From positions 4,270,501-4,334,500 of the forward strand of contig CAMRHE010000011.1 in NCBI GenBank assembly GCA_947044405.1: 64,000 bases of DNA, written 5' to 3'. The notes beneath the pieces were generated by a model. The model was given only the letters and a program-made list of their open reading frames with translations, had not been told where the DNA came from and did not search any database. Below are positions 24,335 to 36,358 of this stretch, piece by piece. Positions within the stretch are counted from its first letter, which is position 1; the number at the start of each line of letters is the position of its first letter. The position numbers were made by a program, and so were the translations under genes. The DNA comes from Leptodactylus fallax. Taxonomy: Eukaryota > Chordata > Amphibia > Anura > Leptodactylidae.

Positions 24335-25680
24335 CCATTGTTTGTACAATGGTCAGACAATTCTGTAATAGAGGTTACTGTCATTACACATATATAAGCT
24401 GTATGAGCCATCACCAGTCGTGTCCTTTAACGTGCAGATGGTGCCTGGACATATAAAGTTAATCTGATACGGCATCATCTTTGAAGGTAATGTTGGAGCA
24501 TCAACAGAGGAGGGTATGTTTTAGGGATTCTAACTACGGAAGGGTTTACATTAGGAGATGTGATAGGCCTGTCTGAAAAGATATGTCTTTAGTTTACGCT
24601 TGAAGCTGTGGAAATTGGGGGTTATTCTAATAGTTTGGGATAGAGCATTCCAGAGAAGTGGTGCAACTTGGGAGAAGTCTTGTATTCGAGCGTGGGAGGT
24701 TCTGATAATAGAGGATGTTAGTCTTAGGTCATTGAGTGAATGAAGAGTACGGGTTGGGTGATAGACAGAGATGAGGGAGGAAATGTAGATAGGTGCAGCA
24801 TTATGGAGAGCCTTGTGAATGAGGGTGATAAGTTTATATTGTATTCTGTATTGAATAGGCAGCCAATGTAGTGACCGGCACAGACCGGAGGCTATAGCGT
24901 CTAGACTGATACATGAGCCTGGCCGCCGCATTCAGAATAGATTGTAGAGGGGAGAATTTAGTAAGGGGAAGACCGATTAGTAAGGAGTTACAGTAGTCAA
25001 GTCGAGAGTGAATCACGGCAACAATACGTGTCTTTAGTATATTTGTGGTAAGGAAATGGCAGATTCTGGAGATGTTTTTGAGGTGGAGATGACATGAGCA
25101 TGCGAGTGATTGGATATGGGGGGTGAAGGAAAGGTCTGAGTCAAACAAAACCCCGAGGCAGCGGGAATACTGCCTAGGAGTTATGGTAAGGCCAGAGACT
25201 GCAATGGAGATATCAGGGACAGATCTATTAGATGGTGGAAACAGCAGTAATTCAGTCTTTGAGAGATTCAGTTTCAGATAGAGCGAAGACATGATATTTG
25301 AGACAGCAGAGAGGCAGTCACTGGTGTTCTATATAATTGGGTGTCATCAGCATAAAGATGGTACCGGAAGTCAAATCTAGTGATGGTTTGTCCAATGGGG
25401 GTTGTGTAGCTGGAGAAGAGCAGGGGACCTAGGACCGAGCCCTGAGGAATCCCAACGGCAAGGGGAAGAGGGGAAGAAACAGAGCCCGCAGATGATACAC
25501 AGAAAGTGCGGTCATATAGATAAGAGGAGAACCAGGAGACCGAGGTGTCCATGAGGCCGACAGAGCAGAGCATAGTGAGGAGGAGTTGATGGTCAACAGT
25601 GTCAAATACTGCTGAGAGATCTAGAAGAATAAGAAGAGAGTAATCACTTTTGGATATAGCCGTCAGGAGCTCATTGGATA
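24335..25680 (-). pseudogene. L2-type LINE RT and partial 3' UTR, minus strand
   Basis: Read on the minus strand from 25680 it encodes [16 protein letters not shown] (the first catalytic Asp region, near 25630-25570). [27 protein letters not shown] and YADDTQLY (near 25345) follow, then the thumb and the terminal [14 protein letters not shown] (stop near 24551). About 216 bp of 3' UTR continues to 24335 and then stops abruptly without the terminal ~215 bp or a (TTA)n tail. A ~34-base loss after YADDTQLY and other indels break the frame into at least three parts. The endonuclease is absent. Confidence 0.88.
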
Positions 25681-25959
25681 ATCCATGTTTTATAATAATT
25701 TATTTAATTTAATCAATATTAATATTTCTACAGATGCTTTCTCAGTATGAGACAATTTTTTTCCCCAACAGGCCCATTATTTTAGACTCTACTAGACCTT
25801 TTAGTGGGAAAAACTGGATCCTCCAATTTATAGGGTTGTGAAAACATGCAACCTAATCCCTAGATAATGTAAAGACCTACCTATATCTGGCAGTTGTAGG
25901 ATAACCTCTCTGCTCTTTAACCTCAATGAGCATTTTGCCACATTCCCATATCTGCCCAC

Positions 25960-26515
25960 CTGATATATACCATATTTTTACCATATGTTCAAGCCACCTG
26001 GGGGGGGGGGGGGGCTAATAAAATAGTGTAAAAAAAAAAAAGGTTTAACAAAAAATATATATAAAAATAAATAAATAAATAAATAAATATTCAAAATCAC
26101 CCCTTTTCCCTACAATACATATAAAAGTAGAAAATTAGGTATCCCTGTGTCCGAAAACTTATAAAATTATTTTCCCGTAGGGTGAACGTTGTAACGGAAA
26201 AAAAAAATCATAAAAGTGCCGAACTGCTGGGTTTTTTCGCTTTTTCGACTCTGATTTGAATAAAAAGTCATCAAAGCAATAGAAATTCCCCAAAATGGTA
26301 TTACTAAAAAGTACACCTGACCCCGCAAAAAAAAGATGCCTGATGCATCCCCGTACAGCTGCAGGGCCACCTGTTAATGCGGCCTTGCAGTTGTTGCAAA
26401 AGTACAAGTCCCATATGTTATTTAATATTTTACCACATTTTTTTGCTTCAAATTTTTTCCCCTATTTTCCTCCTATAAAACCTAGGTGCGTCTTATAGTC
26501 CAAAAAATACGGTAT
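25960..26515. repeat. AT-rich dispersed repeat, family K
   Basis: A G-run at 25999-26012 is followed by CTAATAAAATAGTG, A-rich and (AAAT)n runs (26025-26090), and GGGTGAACGTTGTAACGG. AAAAAGTACACCTGACCCC comes next, in the same order as 10320-11000. It ends near GTGCGTCTTATAGTCC and AAAAATACGGTA, a terminus-like string also frequent in vertebrate hAT elements. No gene. Confidence 0.55.
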
Positions 26516-27121
26516 TACATATATTTTTGGCACAGTGTTTTTCTTCATTTTTTTTTGTACAATGTAAAAAAAAATTATGTTAACAGGAACCCTTTGGTAC
26601 TTTCATTGTCACTGTTTCCAAACAAAAGAAGGAGAATAGTAGACATACAGTATGCCATTTGTGCTAACATTCAATGTTTTAAGTTGTTATACAGTATTAT
26701 AAACTAGACGTTGTGCCAAAAGAGAATCATTTCAAACATTTTCTATCATCACTAAATGTTATTAGCAACCTGAAATAGTAATGTATGAAATCCAATTTGG
26801 TCCATAAGGAAAGATGAGACTCCAAAAATAAGGAATTAATTTCAAAGTCAAAGTTGTAATATGTTAAAAGTTGGCCAAGGTAGATAGTCAAGCAGATAGC
26901 AGTTTGTGATCAGGAATTTTGTAAATGCAGTTCTACTTTGCCTCTTACTGGTAGGAAAGACAACATAATAAACTTACACCAACATTTGGAAAGCTATTAT
27001 TTAATGTACTGATCCCAAAGCATTTACTTGACAAATGGCACAATCTATGCCAAAAACATTTAAACTAATAAATTAGATTTTAATGTTAAAAGGTAGTAAT
27101 GGAATGCAGGAATCCTGAATG
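26516..27121. other. Unassigned AT-rich sequence
   Basis: About 600 bases flanking the Tc1 insertion; no feature is supported. Confidence 0.6.
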
Positions 27122-27123
27122 TA

Positions 27124-28680
27124 CAGTGGGGAAAAAAGTATTTAGTCAACCACCAATTGTGCAAGTTCTCCCACTTAAAAAGATGAGAGAGGCCTGTAAT
27201 TGACATCCTAGGTAGACCTCAACTACTGTATAAGAGACAAAATGAGAAAACAAATCCAGAAAATCTGGATTTATTTGTAAATTATGGTGAAAAATAAGTA
27301 TTTGGTCAATAACAAAAGTTCATCTCAATACTTTGTTATATATCCTTTGTTGGCAATGACAGAGGTCAAACGTTTTCTGTTAGTTTTCACAAGGTTGGCA
27401 CACACTATTGCTGGTATGTTGGCCCATTCCTCCATGCAGAACTCCTCTAGAACAGTGATGTTTTGGGGCTGTCGCTGGGCAACACGAACTTTCAACTCCC
27501 TCCAAAGGTTTTCTATGGGGTTGAGATCTGGAGACTGGCTAGGCCACTCCAGGACCTTGAAATGCTTCTTACGAAGCCACTCCTTTGTTGCCCTGGCGGT
27601 GTGCTTTGGATCATTGTCATGCTGAAAGACCCAGCCACGTTTCGTCTTCAATGCCCTTGCTGATGGAGGGAGGTTTGCACTCAAAATCTCACGATACATG
27701 GCCCCATTCATTCTTTCATGTACACGGATCAGTCGTCCTGGTCCCTTTGCAGAGAAACAGCCCCAAAGCATAATGTTGCCACCCCCATGCTTCACAGTAG
27801 GTATTGTGTTCTTTGGATGCAGCTCAGCATTCACTCTCCTCCAAACATGACGAGTTGTGTTTCTACCAAACAATTCTACTTTGGTTTCATCTGACCATAT
27901 GACATTCTCCCAATACTCTTCTGGACCATCCAAATGCTCTCTAGCAAACTTCAGACGGGCCCGGATATGTACTGACGCTGCACTGACTCGTCTGGCACTG
28001 CAGGATCTGAGTCCCTGACGGCGTAGTGTGTTACTGACGGTAGCCTTTGTTACGTTAGTTCCAGCTTTCTGCAGGTCATTCACTAGGTCCCTCCGTTTGG
28101 TTCTGGGATTTTTGCTCACCGTTCTTGTGATCATTTTGACCCCACGAGGTGAGATCTTGCGTGGAGCCCCTGATCGAGGGAGATTATCAGTGGTCTTGTA
28201 TGTTGATTTCTTCACACCAAGCTGCTTGCCTATTGCAGATTCAGTCTTCCCAGCCTGATGCAGGTCTACAATTTTGTTTCTGGTGTTCTTCCACAGCTCT
28301 TTGGTCTTCACCATAGTGGAGTTTGGAGTGTGACTGTTTGAGGTTGTGGACAGGTGTCTTTTATACTGATAACAATTTCAAACAGGTGCCATTACTACAG
28401 GTAATGAGTGGAGGACAGAGGAGCCTCTTAAAGAAGAAGTTACAGGTCTGTGAGAGCCAGAAATCTTGCTTGTTTGTAGGTGACCAAATACTTATTTTCC
28501 ACCATAATTTGCAAATAAATTCTTAAAAAATCAGACAATGTGATTTTCTAGATATGTTTTCTCATTTTGTCTCTCATAGTTGAGGTCTACTTATGATGTG
28601 AATTACAGGCCAGCCTCATCTTTTTAAGTGGGAGAACTTGCACAATTGGTGGCTGACTAAACACTTTTTTTTCCCTGCTG
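27124..28680 (-). mobile_element. Tc1-like transposon, nearly intact (family 2, copy 1)
   Basis: The left end CAGTGGGGAAAAAAGTATTT follows TA at 27122-27123. The right end (AACACTTTTTTTTCCCTGCTG) precedes TA at 28681-28682. The terminal inverted repeats are long, about 200 bp. Outer parts contain CACCAATTGTGCAAGTTCTC and inner parts AAATAAGTATTTGGTC, an IR/DR-style arrangement known from several Tc1 elements. The transposase lies on the minus strand. A second, decayed copy of the family is at 58363-59952. Confidence 0.92.
27325..28314 (-). CDS. Tc1-family transposase, 329 aa, with HTH deletion
   Basis: A DD34E transposase that in this family acts in the nucleus, binding the element's inverted repeats and moving it by cut-and-paste into TA sites. 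The frame is fully open. Residues 12-38 are the start of the first paired-type HTH. The Arg/Gly hinge SGAPRKIS is at 48-55 and a second HTH lies at about 60-110. The glycine box KHGGGN is at 175-180. Catalytic residues are D142 (WSDETK), D233 (QHDNDPKH) and E268 (NPIENLW), with exactly 34 residues between the last two. The related copy at 58.7 kb has ten more residues ([10 protein letters not shown]) after KKST. Here 30 bases are missing in frame, removing most of the third helix of the first HTH. So the catalytic core looks sound but DNA binding is probably impaired. The start is the ATG at 28314; MVKTKELWK matches the other copy. Confidence 0.9.
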   Translation of the reverse strand: MVKTKELWKNTRNKIVDLHQAGKTESAIGKQLGVKKSTYKTTDNLPRSGAPRKISPRGVKMITRTVSKNPRTKRRDLVNDLQKAGTNVTKATVSNTLRRQGLRSCSARRVSAASVHIRARLKFAREHLDGPEEYWENVIWSDETKVELFGRNTTRHVWRRVNAELHPKNTIPTVKHGGGNIMLWGCFSAKGPGRLIRVHERMNGAMYREILSANLPPSARALKTKRGWVFQHDNDPKHTARATKEWLRKKHFKVLEWPSQSPDLNPIENLWRELKVRVAQRQPQNITVLEEFCMEEWANIPAIVCANLVKTNRKRLTSVIANKGYITKY

Positions 28681-28756
28681 TACATCATGTGATAGGCACT
28701 ATCACCCTGAACATTTTGGTGATGTTTATTCAAAATCTATTAAGCCATTCCAACCT
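28681..28756. repeat. 76-bp fragment of TTAA element family B
   Basis: TACATCATGTGATAGGCACT through AAGCCATTCCAACCTTTTAG matches 33372-33447 almost exactly and 39861-39930 more loosely. It is wedged between the two Tc1 elements. Confidence 0.8.
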
Positions 28757-29114
28757 TTTAGAAAAACTCTTCCAGCGTGCTCTGGACCTCAGACTGGGCC
28801 AAAGTTTTACCTTCCAACAAGACAATGACCCTAATCACACAGCTAAAATAACAAAGGAGTGGCTTCGAAACAACTCTGTGACCATTCTTGACTGGCCCAG
28901 CCAGAGCCCTGACCTCAACCCAATTTAGCATCTCTGGAGAGACCTGGAAATGGCTGTCCACCAACGTTCACCATCCAACCTGATGGAACTGGAGAAGATC
29001 TGCAAGGAAGAATGGCAGAGGAGCCCCAAATCCAGATGTGAAAAACTTGTTGCATCATTCCCAAGAAGACTCATGGCTGTACTAGCTCAAAAGGGTGCTT
29101 CTACTCAATACTGA
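28757..29114 (+). pseudogene. Tc1-like transposase C-terminal third, stop at catalytic Glu
   Basis: The frame reads LDLRLGQSFTFQQDNDP (second catalytic Asp) and then [15 protein letters not shown] stop follows, exactly where the DD34E glutamate stands in the family (NPIEHLW); the frame continues HLWRDLEM. After the stop it continues open to ALAQKGASTQY and the natural stop at 29112-29114. The first catalytic Asp and the DNA-binding domains are lost by truncation. Nonfunctional. Confidence 0.85.
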
Positions 29115-29330
29115 GCAAAGGGTCTGAATACTTATGACCATGTGATATTTCAGTTTTTCTTTTTTAATAAATTTGCAAAAATATCTACATTTCTGTTTTT
29201 TTCTGTCAAGATGGGGTGCTGAGTGTACTTTAATGAGAAATAAAATGAACTTTTTTGCTTTTAGCAAATGGCTGCAATGAAACAAAGAGTGAAAAATTTA
29301 AAGGGGTCTGAATACTTTCCGTACCCACTG
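28757..29330 (+). mobile_element. Tc1-like transposon, 5'-truncated (family 3)
   Basis: The right terminal repeat (GGGGTCTGAATACTTTCC, then CCCACTG at 29330, then TA) is complete, while the left half is absent. The right repeat spans about 29125-29330. This terminus type is common in fish and frog Tc1 elements. The remaining coding part is described separately. Confidence 0.85.
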
Positions 29331-32300
29331 TATGTGCCAAAATTTTGACTTTTGTCACACCTTCTACCCCAGAAAACTGGCCCAATGTCTACAATAAAAA
29401 AATGACAACTTCTTGACGTTTTTGCCAATGTTAATGCAATGGTTGTGGAGATCTTTGATTTTCTCTTTTATTACAATTAAAACTGAGAAATATTTTCTAG
29501 ATGTCCCCTCTGCTCCTCTTCACTGTCCTATGATAGGCTGTAAGGTAACTGGCTAGAACAGTATTCTCTCCCCTCTGCTCTATCAGAAACTGCAATAGTC
29601 CCAAAACAATGTCACCCCACCCCTTTAGATATTTATCAGCATACAATGAAAAAGATCTATACGAAATTAACTTCATTGTTCTTTGTAGGATTTCCACAAG
29701 ATTGTTTGTGTCAGGATTATGCAGAAAATTATGAAGACTGAGAAAGAAAGGGCAACTCTATTTCTTGTCTACTCTGACCATTCGTTTCTAAATTGTGTTC
29801 CTTTAAAACATAATTCTTTAATAAAGTTTTCTATCTAAAATGCAACACAACAGCTGTGCAAACACTACATAATACACTTCAAAGGATTTCTATTTTAGTC
29901 CGAACTACCGAATTGCCAAAGCTAGGACAACTGAATAAAGGAAAATAATAAAAGCTATTTACTACAGAACTGTTTCCCTTTTATTGACATTTCATTGTCC
30001 TGTTATGAGCAGATAGTGTCTGAATTAATCCTGAGTGACCCGCACTGTAATTTTCAGATACCATAACAGCTAATTATGATGGTGAGATATGAAATGGCTT
30101 TTACTATGTGATGTCATGACACGCTTTGCTCATCATTGTCAGGACTAACTGGCACACTGTGTACAATTTGCTAGGTATAAAGTGACAGGGTGAAGGTTTA
30201 ATGCATGTTTTTGCAGCCAGTTTGACATTTAGGAAGAAAAAAATATTTCTTTTATAACAAATTTCAAGGAATTCATTGATCTAAACAAAGTGTAGCCTAT
30301 CATAAAAGCAAGTCACGTCACTGTGTCTTCAGCAAGGTTTGCATTTAACGGTAAGAGAAATTTGGTAAAGGGAAAGATGTCTAGAAGCAAAATGAATATA
30401 TAAATAGACTATAAAAGATAGTGTCAAATGGAATTAATGTTTGCTTCCTTAAAACAAATATTACATTAATATTTCAGATGGAGGTGGTGACAATATAAGA
30501 TAGATTGATTCAGCTATAGAGAGGTACAGTGTGAATTTTCTTACCCTCTTTCAAGATAAAAAATATTTCCTGGGGAAATAGAATTAAAGGAAAGCATTAA
30601 TGTTTATGATTGATAGCATCTCAACCAGGCTATATGCTGGGCAGATTATTCAAGAAATTACTGATTTTATTTTATATACTGTAGACACATTGGGTAGCTG
30701 AGATCACATCCACATGGAGAGATATGCCAACCAATCCTTCCTCCTTGAGCCCCATCTTCTCAATTACAACGGATGGAACCCAGTCAACAATCATCTTGCA
30801 GCATCTTTTAGTTGCACTTTTTCCTGGCTCTCAGACCTAAGAGGGCTGTGCTTCAAGGCAAAAGTCAGGCAGCAGACAAGTTGCTAGAACAGAAAAAAAT
30901 CAGAGGCAAGGGCTAGGCAGCAAGTTACAACTGAAGAATAAATTAATGTTGGTGACATTTTAGGAATTTATGAACAAGTGTTTGTTGAACTTAATTAAAC
31001 TGCTCTAAGTAAAAAAAAAAATCACTATAATTGACTTACACATCACATCTTTATTCAGGGCAGTATTGTCATTTGGTACAAGAGGAACATACCCATGGGG
31101 CACCTGTTCTTAAGATTTTGATTGGATTATCATTGATTGCATAAGAATGCAATAGTTTCCATTTAAGACATCACATAAATGTTCTCTCTATGCTGTCTGA
31201 TAGGTAAATACTTGGTTATGCATCTGTTACATTTATACTAGCTGATAAGAATCTTACCTGAAAGCATTTGGTGCCAGCTTTCATGCATATGTCAAACCAT
31301 AATATGGGAGTTTCACATAATTTTCTAAATACTGAAGAAGATGCCCAATGAGGGATGGCTTTGATCCTGGATATCAGCATATAAAAAAACCTGAAAACTA
31401 TTGCCACCTAGCTTGACACAAATAAGTAGATTACTACATGTGTTTGTATGACAAGCATACCTTAGCAGATTAAATGTCTGGCTTTTCCATTGAACTTGGC
31501 AGTTTAGCTTGTTTTTGTGTTATTGCAAGTATAGGAGGTAGGATGATTCACCCTCCTTTCATAGCAATACATTATTTGCAGTTCACTAAGTGGCAATGAT
31601 TTCCTGAGCACAGTACCAAATGAATCCGCAACAAATTTGAGAAGTCTTTCATTTGTAAAAATAATAGGTGACATAAAAACCTAACTTATTTATAAAATAA
31701 AGGCCTGGATTTACAAATGATACCCATGGGAGTTAAAGTAAAGATCTTTTAATCCAATTCCCTAAATCTAATCAATTCTTATACAGGAACATGCTATTAC
31801 TAAACAGCCATCATCTGCAAAGGTTAATGGCTGTATTTTTTACACACGCTTTTTTCCTTATATTCTTCCCTATGAATATTTTTTTATTTGAATTGAAACA
31901 TGATTTATCTTATGCTTGTAAGACTTTCCTTTTGTTTTGTTTTTTGTTAATTAAATGATCAAAAAATTAATTCTACTTAAATGGTTAATGCATCTAGATT
32001 GACATATATTCCCTTATGTAAGTATGACTCTTGATATAATAAACATGTAAAACAGGACATCTAACAATGAAAATAAGATGCATTTAAATACATACCATAA
32101 TGTACGTTGAAGGGGACTCCACTTTGATCTCACATGGTTAACCTAGGGAATATCATGGATTTACCTATATGATTATATTTACCATTAGCTCAGATGTATA
32201 GTATTTCTAGATTGAGGTTACCATAAATTAATACTTGCCATAGCTTGTTAAAAAATAATAATAAAAAAAAGGTTTAAAAAGTAGTAAAAAAACACATACA

Positions 32301-33332
32301 ACATGTTTTCTTACAACCATAACAACAATATTGGAACATGTTGTTGAGTAAAGTTAATCTGGGAATTCACAAACTTTTACTTTATTTACTTTGTTTAACT
32401 AGTACTGTACCTTCACTAGCAAAGGTCTATTAAAAAGTGAATGCCTTCCCTGTATAGGGTCATAAATGTTTTGTATTTCCTCACTTATAAAAAGACAGTA
32501 ACTCTGGAAATGTGATCTCCCAAGAGCCTACACTAGAAGTGGTGCTAATTTTCTGAAACATTCAGACCTGTAAGTTTGACATTGTACAGTCGGAAGGATA
32601 AGTTAGCTACAGTAGCAGGCAGCAAGAGAGAACCCAGAAATGGAAGATAACCAGGAACTCGCTGAGGCGCAGGTTGGCACCTTACTAATTACTACATGTA
32701 GAATGAGAAAATAAGCCTATCCAAGTGGAATTGCAATATTAGCATTCCAGAGAAAAAGCAAAATCCAAATGGTCTATCTTCATTTTCTTCTACAAGCGAT
32801 AGGAGGGTAGTGGGCAGGGGGAAACAAACATCAGCCCCTTCATGACAGATATGGAGGTACATGGATTTGTAAGTCAGCATCAAATGTTTACAAACTCTTA
32901 ATGCAATCAGCCGCAAGGCATAAATAATGTGGTAATGGGTCAAACTTCCTCAATCTCATTCCGCATAAATAACACTGTTATGAGGCCCATTACAACAGTT
33001 GTACCTTTGAGAACAATTATGAGTGCACAGCATGTGAAACCCCACTGGGTCCCACACTGCTAAGAACAGATCACTGAGGCTACAAATGACTGTAATGAAG
33101 CAAAGGGTTAACTTCATTAGTAAATAACCATAGGTGGAGATCCATGGCCATTTGTAGAGTTCTTCCCCTAGATCAGTTGGCTTCTCCTTAGGAGTTCTTT
33201 AACCACTGACTATATATATCCAAGTGGTCAACCTATATGTGCCCTTGACTTTATATGTCCTTGCAGAGTTAAGCAGCAGCTCAAGATCCATCTAGCACTG
33301 TTCCCGATGACAAGAAATTATGTGTCACCTTC
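29331..33332. other. Long unique-looking stretch, no gene recognised
   Basis: About 4 kb of AT-rich sequence with only short ORFs and no terminal repeats. 29990-30200 has a comparatively even composition and homeodomain-like TAATTA words (see findings). 31700-32300 is strongly AT-rich. Confidence 0.5.
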
Positions 33333-33719
33333 TTAAAAATGACTGTTTTAGGTATAGAAAGCTATGACATACATCATGTGATAGGCACTATCACCCTGAA
33401 AATTTTGGTGACGTTTATTCAAAATCTATTAAGCCATTCCAACCTTTTAGTGTTTATGTAAATTAGTGTATACTAGTCAATTGGGCGGAAATACTGTGGT
33501 TTTCTCTGGGGACAGGGACTCTGTGTGCTATATATCACACACTGTTACTACCCATTTTGCTACTAGACCATAATTTGAACAAATCACTAAAAGAACTTTT
33601 ATCTTTGTAATGCCTGAATGGATTTGGATAAGCAAAACACCAAAATGCTCAGGATGGCAGCACCTATCAAATCTGGTATGTCATTGGGCTTTTCAGATCT
33701 AATAACATGTCCTCTTTAA
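33333..33719. mobile_element. TTAA-flanked element, family B
   Basis: TTAA at 33333-33336 and CCTCTTTAA ending at 33719. It shares GACATACATCATGTGATAGG, GTGTTTATG and AAATGGAT-type words with 39819-40152. No ORF. Terminal repeats are weakly conserved. Confidence 0.65.
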
Positions 33720-35405
33720 GCAACCAGGATTTCTTAGAAGAACATGCCTACTGGTATACAGAAATTTAGTAACTAAGACCACATGTACACCATTGTAAAA
33801 AACCTTTCCTATGACATAGATTCCATACATTTCCTCAGCTCTATTTCCTAAAACCATGGGCAAGGCAAAGTAACTTGTTGAAACACCTCTGTCAACACAT
33901 GAGGTATGCCTCACTAGCCCCTCACCACCACCCCTGAAGCATGACTCTAAATGTGGATATTGATTTTTAATTATTTTTTTAGTAATGCAGTTTGTTTAAA
34001 ATGGGTACCAGAAGTTTTTTTAAAATATAATTTTTGCGGTTCTAGGTATCCCAGCTGCTCAACTTTTGCCTATGATATACTTGCCTTGTAAATATTTATG
34101 AAAACCCAAGGCTAAAATCCATTAGAACATTACACATCACAGACAAAGAGGTTGCTATTGTTACAAGGCTTAATGATCGTTTATTTTGTTGTATAGGACT
34201 AAATTATATTGTATAACCATTTGTGCATGACTGGGTTCTGTGTAGTGCTGAAAGAAGGAAACAACTACAAAAGTCCCAGAGGCAAGCTGTCAGATGAATA
34301 ACTGCAGCCTGCACGTCACAAAGCCTCAGGTAAATATTACATTGTTACATTATTCAAACACAACAATGTTATGGTATAAGAGTTAACCCTGAGTACATAG
34401 AACAAGTCACACTTTTTAATAAAAGAAGCCTATGAGCTACACGTTGCCCTCACTGTTTATTTCTTTCCCAGAACACAGCTGTGGTATAGTCCATCAATAA
34501 TGTAGAGAAAAATTGCTATTTATGTGTAAGCTTTGCTGAATGGGATTTCTCTCTGGAGCGCATAGTAACATATTATTTCCCCAAAGACCAGAGCCTATGA
34601 TCTGTCTATTGTGTAAATATAAGAAGCAATTTACCAAAACTTCTACAGCTGTTGTTGAACTACTGCAAATCTAGATAACCTGTGGCTCTTCAGATTACCT
34701 GAGCACACTGGGAACTGTCACCAGTACTGGATCCGAAATGATTACTAGAGGGAGAAGAATTTTGTTACTGTCCCCCCTCTCATAATGATTTGCCCCTCAC
34801 CTAGCTAACAGAACCCTACCCTACATTGACAAGAGGCAAGAACCCCCAAAACAGCTGGATGTGGATGGGTGTCTTTTCAATTTGGAAGAGAATTTTCTGG
34901 TTCTGCTTGTATACCAGATCATGTTGTAAGACTCATGGTTGAATGGCACACGGGTGATGTCCATGTGCAATGAGCCTAAAGGTTAAATATTGACTGAACT
35001 AAACTATATTTTATTAGGTGATGTTAGAGGCACAATTTTGCTTTTCTCTACAAAAAGAACTAATATCCATACACTTTCCCTCTTCCATGTGTCTCATAGA
35101 AGTGGCAAGGTGTGTCCCTTTGGGCTCCAATGCAACATCTGTACAAAGTTTCCCAGCTATAAATGTATAGTACTGGTCATATTGGGAAGAGACCTTAAGG
35201 TCTCTCCTAAGGCAAATGGCCACAGGTATGACTGCACTCTCTATGTCTTTTAAGTTACACCCCTTCCCTTTGGTACATAAGTCATTGGCAGGAACCAAAT
35301 AAAGCTTTGTTCCATTTGTTTTATTTATTATCTAGTGTTAGATGATATTATATATAATTTTGCAGTCAGACTTTCACTGTCTGCTTTTTTCCAGCGATCT
35401 AAGGC
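33720..35405. other. Unassigned sequence
   Basis: About 1.7 kb with no supported gene or repeat. Overlapping ORFs on both strands at 34990-35300 have no recognisable domain and are treated as chance. Confidence 0.5.
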
Positions 35406-35648
35406 TAGGTTCACTCTACCACTCGCTATACGTTTGGGGTTTCTGTCCCTGAACCCACTTAAAATATGCGGAGGGAAAAGTCCTGCAAGCAGGACTTTTC
35501 TCTCCGAATTTTTCTTGTGGAAACCTGGCACCCCCAATATAGTCTATGGGGTCCGTGGGTAGCCACTTTTTAAGCAGTTTTGCTTTCCTTTTTTCTGGTC
35601 CCAAAGCAGACCAGAAGAACGGAAAGCCAAACGCTAGTGTGAACCTAT
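35406..35648. mobile_element. Foldback MITE with GGTTCACACTAGCG-type ends
   Basis: TAGGTTCACTCTACCACTCG at the left is mirrored by CGCTAGTGTGAACCTA at the right. A perfect hairpin AAAAGTCCTGC/GCAGGACTTTT lies at 35479-35502. Fragments of the same style occur at 8627 and 55415. The ORFs running through it are by-products of the palindromes. Confidence 0.75.
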
Positions 35649-35792
35649 ATGCATACCTTATATGCATAGTCCTACATTCAGGACATCCATCAGTTTGTGA
35701 GTTGCTACAAGGATCATCTCTGTCTCTTGGAACTTAGTATGTATATGCATATCATAGACAGTTCATTCAATACACAGAGTACATTGTTCTGC

Positions 35793-36358
35793 TTAAAGCA
35801 AAACTGTCAGATAGATTTTGAGCTTTGTGGTATATAAGTTTACATGATTTGAAGCAGGATTTGTAAGTAAAAAGCAAAGTAAGCCTTTATGCACACAACA
35901 GTGCCTTTTTTCATAGACCTAACTTCTGTAAAAATGGCTGTTTACATGACTTATGGCCATTATAAAACTAGTGAATGTCCATGGCTCTATTCATATAGTT
36001 CCATCTATGTCCATTTTGACAGACAAAGTTAGTCCGTGTAAGTTTTTTTTTTTTTTTTTTTTAATTTGATGGTCGTCACAAAGATTCCAGCAAAAAATGG
36101 ACATGTGAATAGACCCATTCACTGACATTGTTAGTAAACCAGCTGTTACAAAAATGGGTGTCACACAGTCATTGTTCACTGTCATGTGAACATGTAAGAG
36201 TCCTGGCTACCCTGCCCACACATAGTGATTGACCTATATCAGTGTGTGTACACAACAAGCCTGCAGGGTAAACAGGGTTATCACCATCTCATCTAGGAAT
36301 CCTACCATATCCTGCTTTCATATATGACAGCAAAAATTATCTGACAGGTTCACTTTAA
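35793..36358. mobile_element. 566-bp TTAA-flanked element
   Basis: TTAAAGCAAAACTGTCAGAT at the left is mirrored by TATCTGACAGGTTCACTTTAA at the right, about 23 bp with mismatches. A T-run (36043-36062) sits near the centre. No transposase. Right-end fragments of the same family occur at 2930-2949 and 41358-41376. Confidence 0.75.

Noticed and set aside
23279..25680. Twin-priming 5' inversion as explanation of the two L2 pieces
   Set aside because: Twin priming leaves the inverted 5' part immediately upstream of the sense 3' part; here it lies downstream, separated by 829 bases.
34990..35298. Overlapping 87-aa and 94-aa ORFs on opposite strands
   Set aside because: No domain, no homologous family that I recognise, and no splice-site or promoter context; typical of chance frames.
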